This document shows, piece by piece, positions 33,001 through 40,438 of a DNA stretch of 64,000 bases. The translations under genes and the position numbers were made by a program. How positions within the stretch are numbered: the stretch's first letter is position 1; every line of letters starts with the position of its first letter. Source of the DNA: Liolophura sinensis (lineage: Eukaryota; Mollusca; Polyplacophora; Chitonida; Chitonidae); assembly GCF_032854445.1 (NCBI RefSeq), contig NC_088295.1, positions 1,490,501 to 1,554,500 of the forward strand, given 5' to 3'. The notes below the pieces were generated by a model. It was not told the origin of the DNA and made no database searches. It was given only the letters and a program-made list of their open reading frames with translations.

Positions 33001-36000
33001 GCGACAGTCATGAGAACACTGGCCTACCATGCAACAGTCATGAGAACACTGGCCGACACTGCGACAGTCATGAGAACACTGGCCTACCATGCAACAGTCA
33101 TGAGAACAATGACCGACACTGCAAAAGTCATGGCCTTGCCTAGCTACCATGCAACAGTCATGAAAGAGCTGGCCTACCATGCAACAGTCATGAGAACACT
33201 GGCCTAACATGCAACAGCCATGTGAACACTGATCTACCATGCAACAGTCATGAGAACACTGGCCTACCATGCAACACTCATGAGAACACTGGTCTACTAT
33301 GCAACAGTCATGAGAACACTGGCCAGTCATTCATATTGCTAACTATTTCTCTCTGACATCAAACCGGCCCGGATAGCACAGTTGGTAGAGCGTCCGCTTC
33401 GGTAGATCCAGGGTCAACCCTGGCTCTGGTCACACCTTTGAAAGAGAGGCTTTAAAAGAGGAAGTTGTAACTTCCTCGCTTGGCGTTCAGTATGAAGGGG
33501 ATAGTGCAATCACTGGTTGATCCGTATCAGTATAATGGCTCGGGCGGGAGGCTTACTTGCCTTCGGTAAGTCTTCTCAGTGAAGCAGCACTAGACAAATG
33601 AGCGGTGGAAATCCGTCCTGCAACAAAGAGGCACATTACATGCACTCTAAGGATTCCTTCGTCGTCACACGAATGAAAAATTGTTAAGTACGACGTTAAA
33701 CCCCAAGCACTCACTCACTCTTTGATATCATTATGAAAACGACAGCCTACAAAAACCAACAACCCCTATGCAAATGGCAGTCAACGTGCTGTGGCTCTGT
33801 ACATTCCACTCTTCCATAGCCTTGCTGGAGATGAGGACGTACCACTTATATTAATTACATGTAGTTCTCATTCCAAAACTTCCCTTAATTTTACCTCTTT
33901 GTTTGCCTTGAACTCCGAAGGATCAAAGACTAGTCCGTCCTTATCGATGATAGTTTTGAATTCCTCGCTGTACTGAGATACGGACAGAAATTCCCCTCGG
34001 GCAGCCTCTAAACTATAACAGAATAGGTGTACCAATAGTACTGCGCATATAACAAAGGAAGTGACATTATACTGTAAATGCAAGGTCTGAAGACAAATGA
34101 TCTCATCAGGTTAATAAATAAGAAATGAACAGAAATGATTCCCATTATCTGGCAATGACTGACACTGTCCCACACATTGTTATGTCAGTCTAGACGCACC
34201 TTTCGTAGCTAGTTTTACACAGTCGAATGCAGATTAATGTTAGCCTGATATAGCGGCGGAACTTCACACCCGGAGGGGTTTTGGGCTGAAAAACAAAACA
34301 ACAGCACTTCTAAAATCCTAAAAAAAAAACAACAACACACCTTTAAGTACAATAAAAACTAATATAAAACTACTTGAGTACGAACATTACATGGCATATC
34401 ATGCGACATGTTTACGTTTAGATTTTGTACATAATCTTAGGAGTAATATAACATAAGTCATGCGTTTACCTTGAGTCATGCGTTTACGTTTATAGTCCTG
34501 TAACATGAGTCATGCGTTTATGTTTAGACCTGTAGGCCTACACGATTTTAGTAGTCCTATAAAATGAGTCATGCGTTTAGGTTGAGTCATGCGTTTACGT
34601 TTAGCCCTTGTACATGATCTTAGTAGTCCTGTAACATGAGTCATGCGTTTACGTTGAGTCATGCGTTTACGTTTAGATCCTGTACATGATATTAGTATTC
34701 TTATAACATGAGTCATACGTTTACCTTTAGACCTTGTGCATGATCTTAATAGTCCTATAACATGAGTCATGCCTTTACGTTGAGTCATGCGTTTACCTTT
34801 GATTTTGTACATGATCTTGATAAGACTGACAACATTAAGATCTACCCTTTTGGTTTTGGCATGCTCCCGCCATCGGGCAAAAGTGGCCAAAGGTTTTGTC
34901 CCGGCAATCGTCACGTTAGCGCGATGGCGTCGCCTCATTGCCCCAACGGCTTTGTAGAAGGCTCTGTTCTGAGAACAAAAATATGACCGTATAGTTGGCA
35001 TAATACTTTTACAATCTCATTTAAGCCGCCTTTGGAATTAAACTTAACTGTTGTTTGTTCAAGTACAGATATGGGAATACTCCGCTGCGTGGTGTGCAGG
35101 ACACGCTTTGACGGTCAAACCATATATGAATGTGGTGAATGCTATATGTATAAGCACAGAAGTGGAATGCTAGTCCTCTATACCGCAATCAGTTGTAGCG
35201 ATTATACAGTGCAAGGTCAGCAGCTGGCACTGATCCAAGACATGGACAACGATGTCGCAACAGTGAACCTATATATACGTCCATGGATAACGATGTCGCA
35301 ACAGTGGACCTATGTATACGTCCATGGATAACGATGTCGCAACAGTGGACCTATATATACGTCCATGGATAACAATGTCGCAACAGTGGACCTATATATA
35401 CGTCCATGGATAACGATGCCGCAACAGTGGACCTATATATACGTCCATGGATAACGATGCCGCAACAGTGGACCTATATATACGTCCATGGATAACAATG
35501 TCGCAACAGTGGACCTATATATACGTCCATGGATAACGATGCCGCAACAGTGGACCTATATATGCATCCATGGATAACGATGTCGCAACAGTGGACCTAT
35601 ATATACGTCCATGGATAACGATGTCGCAACAGTGGACCTATATATACGTCCATGGATAACGATGCCGCAACAGTGGACCTATATATACTTCCATGGATAA
35701 CGATGTCGCAACAGTGGATCTATATATACGTCCATGGATAACGATGTCGCAGCAGTGGACCTATATATACGTCCATGGATAACAATGTCGCAACAGTGGA
35801 CCTATATATACGTCCATGGATAACGATGCCGCAACAGTGGACCTATGTATACGTCCATGGATAACGATGCCGCAACAGTGGACCTATATATACGTCCATG
35901 GATAACGATGCCGCAACAGTGGACCTATATATACGTCCATGGATAACGATGTCGCAACAGTGGACCTATGTATACGTCCATGGATAACGATGTCGCAGCA

Positions 36001-38989
36001 GTGGACCTATATATACGCCCATGGATAACAATGTCGCAACAGTGGACCTATATATACGTCCATGGATAACGATGCCGCAACAGTGGACCTATATATACGT
36101 CCATGGATAACGATGCCGCAACAGTGGACCTATATATACGTCCATGGATAACAATGTCGCAACAGTGGACCTATATATACGTCCATGGATAACGATGCCG
36201 CAACAGTGGACCTATATATACGTCCATGGATAACGATGTCGCAACAGTGGACCTATATATACATCCATGGATAACAATGTCGCAACAGTGGACCTATATA
36301 TACGTCCATGGATAACGATGTCGCAACAGTGGACCTATATATACGTCCATGGATAACGATGCCGCAACAGTGGACCTATATATACGTCCATGGATAACGA
36401 TGCCGCAACAGTGGACCTATATACACATGCTTGGAGAACAATATCTCTATGTCCACATGAATGGACAACAATGTCTCAATGGTGGATATATATATATTTG
36501 TTCTGCATCAATGGATAACCATGACACCAGAACTAACAATGCAATACAGTCACATCAGAACTGAGATGTGTGTTGTTCTGCATCAATGGATAACCATGAC
36601 ACCAGAACTAACAATGCAATACAGTCACATCAGAACTGAGATGTGTGTTGTTCTGCATCAATGGATAACCATGACACCAGAACTAACAATGCAATACAGT
36701 CACATCAGAACTGAGATGTGTGTTGTTCTGCATCAATGGATAACCATGACACCAGAACTAACGATGCAATACAGTCACATCAGAACTGAGATGTGTGTTG
36801 TTCTGCATCAATGGATAACCATGACACCAGAACTAACAACCCAATACAGTCACATCAGAACTGAGATGTGTGTTGTTCTGCATCAATGGATAACCATGAC
36901 ACCAGAACTAACAATGCAATACAGTCACATCAGAACTGAGATGTGTGTTGTTCTGCATCAATGGATAACCTTGACACCAGAACTAACAACTCACTACAGT
37001 ATACGGGCAACGGGTTCTTCAGTTCCATTCAGTTCTTGCCCTTTTCCTTCATATACTCCTAATTTTATAACTACAAATTTAAGACAAAGTTAAGTTTAAA
37101 CTTTTTACATTGTACTTCCCTACATCATCAACATTCTTGCTGTACAATCATTGACATTTTCTGCATCTATTGTTACAAATATTGGTTTGTTTGTTTTTGT
37201 TTTTGCGGACTGGGAAGGGTGGGGGGGTTAATGTCATGGGTTATTTTGGAGGTACAGAATGCGAAAATCGATATCAAAGCTATAAATGATATCATTTTAT
37301 GGGACATATTTAATTGTACACACTTCGCAAACTTTAGGGCAGTTAGACGTACCTCGACGAGCTTGTTGAAGGACAGCTGTTTCCTGGGTAGAGAGCGACG
37401 GGGGAAGGTTTGGGCTAGTAGGTCTCTTTCTTGGGGACTGATAGAGCTTCCCAGACTCCCCGACGGGCCTACATCCTCCATCCCGACTCGGATACCGCCT
37501 CTCACCCTGTGCATAATCAGTGACATAAACAGCCGTACAAATATATAAATTTCTCACCTCATAACAATTAAGCTTACTTTACGAGTGGAGTTGTGTGGGA
37601 TTGCCGTGTCCAGCAGTATATCCCAACCAACCCTGTCAACCCGTGTCTGCAGCAGGAACTAATAACTACTTATACTTCTAGAAATCTTCTTGATACAGGG
37701 CACTCAATGGGTAGACAACCAAAGCTCCGCGTGACTTCTACAGTCAACCGCATCTGGATCCCTATGGGAAAATCCATATACAGCTGTAGATACACCGGGA
37801 AATACCAGTGTAAATATGTGCTCGCTGACCTTGTATCAGCTAAGGACAACCCTTCGCGTGTACAAAATTCATTTCACTTCCGATCACCTATAATGATTCT
37901 TTTACTCCCCGTAGAATTCCATTCTGATCAGCGTGGGTTGTCGTGGGGCCCAGGCACTGGGAGCGTGTCAGCCAAGCGGACAATGTGTGTGTTAGCTGAA
38001 CGGTCAATCGTCGGCGCCATACATGTCGTACAATAACTGACCTTTATCACATGTTCGTCAAGATTATTCTACTGCATCGATTCATCCATGGCTTCTTAAC
38101 CTTCTCAAACAATCTCCTAATTATATACAAGGCCTACACATACATTTAAATATTTCTATGCGGCTTTTAAACAATAGACATATATTTTATTGTAACATTT
38201 GTTTACAATTGTTCTTCAACGAACCTTATGATGTGCAACCCACGAGCATCCTCTCTAAAACCAATTGTGTACAATTCTGTGCATCCACAATGACATGTGT
38301 ATCAACGGTACACACATATATACAAAAGTCGATCTGGGTGTGTTAATTGCATTACACAATATGTGTACTGCTGGTAGACAAAATTATGTGGAAGAGCATT
38401 TTCGTTCTTTCTAGAGAGTCGTCGATCGTTATTGTCACCAATTACGTCTCACGAATCGGTAAGTTCGTTATCATAGCACTATCCCTAAAGTTTTCCACTA
38501 TAATAGTGTCCACCTTTTCATTGGGGTCTAAACTGTTCGCGTTCGATTTTCAAAGTACATCTACGTTATGCAGATATTATCTATAAGGTTTCCCTTTTTC
38601 ATCAAATTTAGCCGGACAGCCATTCATTTGTATAGAGAGAATCCAGACAGATCTTCACAATCTTTAATACGCTGCAGTTCATGCTAACTTCCGTGGTACG
38701 TGTACATGTATATCCCGAGGAGTTTCCCCGTTAGCAGTTTCCAGAGGTACATGTAGGGTTATTGCGACAACGCAGATTAATTCCCTCTTCTAATGTATAT
38801 CAGCTTAATACAATAGTTTATATTATAGCCTGTATATAAATATAAGCCTATGTCAGACTGGTCATTAACTAAGAGGGAAATAAATAAAGGGATGAACATT
38901 TGAATGTTTAAGTCTGGTGAAATAGTGCTGCATACCTGGTCTTCAGGTGAGGGTTGGCCAGGACAGAAGACGGATGTGCTGTTGACAAT
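17816..38989 (-). CDS. CNBD2: CNBD2-like protein with two cyclic-nucleotide-binding domains, at least 21 exons
   Basis: I assembled the gene from GT-AG exons with compatible phases: 38989-38936, 37506-37353, 34968-34846, 34285-34200, 34012-33895, 32612-32538, 31934-31846, 31611-31538, 31232-31156, 30249-30166, 28031-27961, 27587-27504, 26913-26853, 24152-24118, 23916-23873, 23338-23169, 22395-22177, 21611-21518, 21377-21223, 18353-18219 and 18031-17816. That gives about 738 residues with the N-terminus missing. The first cNMP domain (exons 7-10) keeps RQGH, FGELA and the Arg of GVRQATV expected in a phosphate-binding cassette. The second (exons 11-14 plus 19-20) has RGQILARDSNCSDWIFIVKS and FGVSNLVYGEQPS but lacks the cassette Arg. 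A charged insert of roughly 210 residues splits it. Vertebrate CNBD2 is a cAMP-binding protein linked to sperm function. Exon 14 contains a frame problem (see its entry). Confidence 0.85.
18219..18353 (-). CDS. CNBD2: CNBD2-like exon 20
   Basis: Acceptor ttgctctcgtacag, donor caacag|gtaacc. 45 codons: GVSNLVYGEQPSLSLVSNGA then ECIMISKRLFLQHALAATMD. Closes the second cNMP domain. The cassette Arg is replaced (PSLSLVSNG), so cyclic-nucleotide binding here is doubtful. Confidence 0.88.
18640..19136. repeat. 45-bp minisatellite carrying copies of the exon 19 donor, 11 copies
   Basis: The unit on plus is acttacaaagtactgtcccc then agataatcgtgtataaagcc ttcaa. On the transcribed minus strand every unit carries tactttgtaagt. 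Copies are very homogeneous. It lies in the same intron as, and is homologous to, the 19.8-21.2 kb array. Confidence 0.95.
19137..19795. other. Intron segment without recognised features
   Basis: Unique sequence separating two related minisatellite arrays inside the intron between CNBD2-like exons 19 and 20. Confidence 0.5.
19796..21240. repeat. 45-52-bp minisatellite grown from the exon 19 donor, about 29 copies
   Basis: On minus, each unit reads acagtactttgtaagtttag, then aggcgtttatacacgattat and a G-run of 4 to about 17. The first unit is the real exon end and donor at 21223. C-run length (up to about 17 C on plus) makes the unit length vary. About 22 units keep an exact GTAAG. Confidence 0.93.
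21223..21377 (-). CDS. CNBD2: CNBD2-like exon 19 (ends in a repeated 5' splice site)
   Basis: Acceptor tgttcgaccacag, donor tacttt|gtaagt, an excellent match. The exon ends HPMFIEVQVLERGQYF and resumes the second cNMP barrel at FG(VSNLV). The last 10 nt of the exon plus the donor form the first unit of the minisatellite filling the following intron. Confidence 0.85.
21518..21611 (-). CDS. CNBD2: CNBD2-like exon 18
   Basis: Acceptor aattcctttttaag, donor cagaag|gtatgt. Reads GAYLSMSPSKRKLSRAEVKK then NAMEELRKKTE, a basic coiled-coil-like segment. Confidence 0.75.
22177..22395 (-). CDS. CNBD2: CNBD2-like exon 17
   Basis: Acceptor agctctgtccatcag, donor tcaaag|gtgcgt. 73 codons in phase 0, an acidic/Ser-Thr-rich insert (ERMGILDYEAIIQDYRARVV then DISTISATKAEDGETEGG). 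Confidence 0.8.
22432..22660 (-). mobile_element. SINE-B, minus orientation, near full length
   Basis: It opens with the tail side ttatttggtgttttacgctg and runs through aaacccacgaccattcgcag to a box B-like gttgtacttgaacccattgc and the head gccacattggtgaaaggctc. It lies in the intron upstream of exon 17. Confidence 0.82.
22922..23115 (+). mobile_element. SINE-B, plus orientation
   Basis: Head ccatggacccaggtgacttt, box B-like tctgagttcaagtccagctc, body ggccgccgtcgtataagtga, tail aaatcaaataaataaataaa. It lies between exons 16 and 17. Confidence 0.82.
23169..23338 (-). CDS. CNBD2: CNBD2-like exon 16
   Basis: Acceptor cgttttgtccctcag, donor cgactg|gtgagg. 56 codons (CLRNLKVTDFHGRKPEASFV then ASEEKETFKDYTEMEKRL), start of the charged insert. 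Its acceptor is repeated about 11 times in the array upstream. Confidence 0.8.
23339..23745. repeat. About 35-bp minisatellite copying the exon 16 acceptor, about 11 copies
   Basis: On minus, units read agatctgaatatcgttttgt then ccctcagcc. The pyrimidine tract and CAG are identical to the real acceptor at 23339. Copies degrade away from the exon (ccctcaggc, tcctcagcc). Confidence 0.92.
23873..23916 (-). CDS. CNBD2: CNBD2-like exon 15 (tentative)
   Basis: Acceptor gtccatttttag, donor ggtgcag|gtaggc. Reads TSDQDLLLGWIDGA in phase 2 to 1. Its phases fit both neighbours, but it is short and not diagnostic. Confidence 0.4.
24079..24152 (-). CDS. CNBD2: CNBD2-like exon 14, with in-frame stop or frameshift before its best donor
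   Basis: Acceptor catttattctatag. In the frame set by exon 13 it reads GSVSVLKKLRRCDQN and then meets TGA at 24107-24105. The best donor (atacag|gtaagt, 24078) lies beyond that stop. A weaker internal donor (gaggag|gtgcga, exon end 24118) gives an open frame and the correct phase 2 for exon 15. The stretch after the stop is open in another frame and looks coding (EEVRPKLTGGQKIWIQ), so a one-base indel (allele or assembly error) is a second explanation. Confidence 0.6.
24140..24580. repeat. About 67-bp minisatellite copying the exon 14 acceptor, about 6 copies
   Basis: On minus, units read gctatggtcatttattctat then aggagagcgtcgcc. That includes the acceptor and the first 8-9 nt of the exon. 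The last copy (near 24500) is degenerate. The remaining part contains atatggctgcaacattgccg. Confidence 0.92.
25060..26672. repeat. 42-bp minisatellite, about 38 copies
   Basis: The unit is ctgatacagatctttggcag then gtttacaactcggatgattg ta. Highly homogeneous. The period gives a 559-codon open frame that is an artefact. Intronic, between exons 13 and 14. Confidence 0.96.
26853..26913 (-). CDS. CNBD2: CNBD2-like exon 13
   Basis: Acceptor gactatctgtttcag, donor aaatcg|gtaggc. Reads RGQILARDSNCSDWIFIVKS, an unmistakable cNMP-domain segment. Confidence 0.9.
26918..27290. repeat. Degenerate minisatellite starting in the exon 13 acceptor region
   Basis: Units carry acaacagatagtcagatata then catgtaggcctatat, period roughly 45-50 bp, about 8 copies. 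The proximal unit (gaaacagatagtcagataaa) is the polypyrimidine and branch-site region of exon 13. Confidence 0.8.
27504..27587 (-). CDS. CNBD2: CNBD2-like exon 12
   Basis: Acceptor ccacttttttcag, donor ttacca|gtaagt. Reads NIGFLKKFPINILSDEKYQN then DFLFHYY, phase 2 to 2. It supplies the strand expected between exons 11 and 13. Confidence 0.85.
27961..28031 (-). CDS. CNBD2: CNBD2-like exon 11 (linker to second cNMP domain)
   Basis: Acceptor cttatatacatgcag, donor tttatcag|gtagcc. Reads DYRNIFMAGTFKNLTDSEMN then TFI, phase 0 to 2. Confidence 0.85.
28075..28800. repeat. 41-bp minisatellite, about 18 copies
   Basis: The unit is gtattgccgttacagtgatg then tgaaataccgagctacaaac c. Local alternation of gtgatgcg / gtaacgtt / gagatgtg variants suggests a three-unit higher-order pattern near 28150-28560. 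Confidence 0.93.
29015..30140. repeat. 42-bp minisatellite, about 27 copies
   Basis: The unit is tgttctgtgtattgttacag then caccctatgtccatgtggta ct. It ends about 30 bp from the donor of exon 10. All frames are open on both strands because 42 is a multiple of three. Confidence 0.95.
30166..30249 (-). CDS. CNBD2: CNBD2-like exon 10 (phosphate-binding cassette)
   Basis: Acceptor tctatatcccccag, donor gtggcg|gtaaga. Reads ELAVIKRGVRQATVSSKTGV then ELLCISVA. The Arg in GVRQATV fits the cyclic-phosphate contact. The acceptor and about 36 nt of this exon are copied about nine more times in the adjoining array. Confidence 0.88.
30200..30795. repeat. About 63-bp minisatellite copying acceptor plus half of exon 10, about 10 copies
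   Basis: On minus, each unit reads tatatcccccaggaattagc then tgtcatcaagcgcagagtgc gacaagcc, which is the exon 10 acceptor and its first ~36 coding nt, followed by actaatccttctcctc. The distal copy near 30780 is degenerate. Confidence 0.93.
30796..31150. other. Intron segment without recognised features
   Basis: A+T-rich unique sequence between the exon 10 array and exon 9. Confidence 0.5.
31156..31232 (-). CDS. CNBD2: CNBD2-like exon 9
   Basis: Acceptor acatttatttcag, donor tttggg|gtaagg. Ends FLQQGMSFG, so the next exon completes FG|ELA of the phosphate-binding cassette. Confidence 0.88.
31538..31611 (-). CDS. CNBD2: CNBD2-like exon 8
   Basis: Acceptor aaatattttacag, donor aacag|gtttgt. 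Reads FGPKRAIIRQGHPPRAFYFI then LSGT, the classic 'I-x-QG...FYFILSG' strands of a cNMP domain. Confidence 0.9.
31846..31934 (-). CDS. CNBD2: CNBD2-like exon 7 (start of first cNMP domain)
   Basis: Acceptor cttttcatttcag, donor gaaac|gtaagt. Reads LMVALKSIKSFKEYPRNIQE then KLCQVGWYE, the helix that precedes a cNMP-binding beta barrel. Confidence 0.85.
32538..32612 (-). CDS. CNBD2: CNBD2-like exon 6
   Basis: Acceptor gttgttcccacag, donor gatcat|gtgagt. 25 codons, charged helix (KRILQTKFDERTEKDIDH), phase 0 to 0. Confidence 0.75.
32640..32745. repeat. 39-bp tandem repeat, about 2.7 copies
   Basis: The unit is tgtcactttgacaccattgt then aactacatggtggcga. It lies just upstream of exon 6. Confidence 0.85.
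32930..33330. repeat. 30-31-bp minisatellite, about 13 copies
   Basis: The unit is gcaacagtcatgagaacact then ggcctaccat, with a cgacactgcg variant. Intronic between exons 5 and 6. Confidence 0.93.
33364..33720 (+). mobile_element. SINE-A, full length, plus orientation, with intact box A and box B
   Basis: The pol III promoter is legible: box A tagcacagttgg at 33374-33385 and box B ggtcaaccc at 33412-33420. The core is ttgtaacttcctcgcttggc then gttgatccgtatcagtataa, and the tail region is ttgttaagtacgacgttaaa ending in actcactcactc. It is the reference copy for orienting the family. Confidence 0.9.
33895..34012 (-). CDS. CNBD2: CNBD2-like exon 5
   Basis: Acceptor ctattctgttatag, donor aaagag|gtaaaa. 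The split Ser codon is completed and the exon reads LEAARGEFLSVSQYSEEFKT then IIDKDGLVFDPSEFKANKE. Confidence 0.78.
34200..34285 (-). CDS. CNBD2: CNBD2-like exon 4
   Basis: Acceptor tgttttgtttttcag, donor cgaaag|gtgcgt. Reads PKTPPGVKFRRYIRLTLICI then RLCKTSYE, phase 0 to 2. Confidence 0.75.
34440..34835. repeat. Minisatellite downstream of exon 3 with donor-like units
   Basis: Units contain gagtcatgcgtttacgttta then gaccttgtacatgatcttag. On minus they include aaatcaaaggtaaacgcatg, which resembles the exon 3 end (accaaaagg|gtaga). About 6-8 irregular units. Confidence 0.85.
34846..34968 (-). CDS. CNBD2: CNBD2-like exon 3
   Basis: Acceptor atttttgttctcag, donor aaaagg|gtagat. 41 codons, strongly basic (GAMRRRHRANVTIAG then FARWREHAKTKR). 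The intron array downstream contains donor-like aaatcaaag|gtaaac copies. Confidence 0.7.
35235..36430. repeat. 41-bp minisatellite, about 29 copies
   Basis: The unit is gataacgatgtcgcaacagt then ggacctatatatacgtccat g. Variants gccgc/gtcgc and aacaatg/aacgatg recur in blocks. Intronic between exons 2 and 3. Confidence 0.95.
36490..36998. repeat. 75-bp minisatellite, about 6.7 copies
   Basis: The unit starts ctgcatcaatggataaccat then gacaccagaactaacaatgc. It shares 'atggataac' with the preceding 41-bp array. A long open frame here is an artefact of the period. Confidence 0.94.
37353..37506 (-). CDS. CNBD2: CNBD2-like exon 2
   Basis: Acceptor gattatgcacag, donor gtcgag|gtacgt. It encodes a low-complexity Ser/Arg/Pro segment (ISPQERDLLAQTFPRRSLPR), probably disordered, ending QLSFNKLVE in phase 0. 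Confidence 0.65.
37510..38930. other. Intron segment without recognised features
   Basis: Intron between exons 1 and 2. Plus-strand frames at 37593-38036 and 38158-38586 have no recognisable domain. Confidence 0.5.
38936..38989 (-). CDS. CNBD2: CNBD2-like exon 1 (first one found; not the true start)
   Basis: Acceptor tgtcctcgcttctcag and donor gaccag|gtatgc. In the phase that joins exon 2 it reads LSTAHPSSVLANPHLKT. No ATG is present, so at least one upstream exon is missing. Confidence 0.5.
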
Positions 38990-39449
38990 CTGAGAAGCGA
39001 GGACAAATTGCCCGGCTAACTTCTGTGCCGTCTATAGGTACTGTATGCATGGCTGATTTGTCTCGTTTAGCAAAACCAATTAGGTATTGTATGAGGAGAT
39101 TCCTCTTATCTACGTAGACCAGTAAAGGGAATGGATAGAACGGCTTTATTAAAGGCATCGTATACATGCCTATAGAAATTCACTGAATGTAGCCTCCCTT
39201 GTATTTATCACTGTTTTCTTTCAAACAAACACTAGAAGATCTAGGGACATGCTGCCTATTATACCTGCAATAAATACCATTGAAGGAGCTACAGTGCTCT
39301 CTCAGAAGGCAGGGTAGACGGCATGACCCCAACATTAAAGGTCATACGCAGGCCTACTTACTAGCAAGGTCCAGACAGTGAAATGACCAGCAAATTAGAA
39401 TTTATTAAGAGTTTAAATTTGACTGATAGCTACAACAAATCGCTAAGAG

Positions 39450-39850
39450 GTCTCAGTCACGTGCACGTTTGTGAGTGGCATGGATACAGTACATTTGTGT
39501 GTCACAAGGATACAGTAAATCTGTGTGTAACACGGATACAGTGCATGTGTGTGTAACAAGGATACAGTGCATGTGTGTTTAACACGGATACAGTACATCT
39601 CTGTGTAAGACGGATACAGTACATCTCTATGTAACACTGATACAGTACATCTCAGTGTAACACGGATACAGTACATCTCTGTGTAACACGGATACAGTAC
39701 ATCTCTGTGTAACACGGATACAGTACATCTCTGTGTAACACGGATACAGTACATCTCTGTGTAACACGCACACAGTACATTTCTGTGTAACACGGATACA
39801 GTACATATGTGTAACACGGATACAGTAATCTGTGTGTAACATGGACACTT
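39450..39850. repeat. About 26-bp minisatellite, about 15 copies
   Basis: The unit is cggatacagtacatctctgt gtaaca, with tgtgtgt variants toward 39540. Confidence 0.92.
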
Positions 39851-40167
39851 CATGTTTTTCCTTATACAATATATATTTAAGTCGGTAGTGTGGGAAGGAA
39901 TTTAAAAGATGGGGAGGTTGGGCAAATATCAGAGTCCAGGGGCCGCCTTGGCCCGAAAGCTATATCCAGTTGTAAATTGCTGCAGACGAGATTTCAGTCA
40001 TTTTGATGTACCGAGAGAAGGGGTCTGGAGAGTAGGTATATAGAGCCGTAAAATTGACCTAATTCTTGAAAATGAATGTTTTCAAAGTTTACTCATGTGC
40101 GAGGGTCATGGCGCTCTGCGGCTTTAGATCACCACAGCCTTCCATCCATTCTTCGGTAACCATTCGA

Positions 40168-40438
40168 GTAGGTAAGTGAGTGCTTGGGGTTTAACGTCGT
40201 ACTTAACAATTGTTTAGTCATATGACGACGAAGGAATCCTTAGACTGCATGTGTCTCCTTGATGCGGGACGGATTTCTACCTCTCATTTATCTAGTGCTG
40301 CTTCACTGAAACGGCTGACCGAAGGCAAGTAAGCAGACCCACCCGAGCCATTATACTGATACGGGTCAACCAGTCATTGCACTATCGCCTTCACGCTGAA
40401 CGCCAAGCGAGGAAGTTGCAACTTCCTCTTTTAAGTAA
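40168..40438 (-). mobile_element. SINE-A, minus orientation
   Basis: Tail gtgagtgcttggggtttaac, body tagtcatatgacgacgaagg, core tactgatacgggtcaaccag then acgctgaacgccaagcgagg. The tRNA-like head is lost after ttcctcttttaa. Confidence 0.87.
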
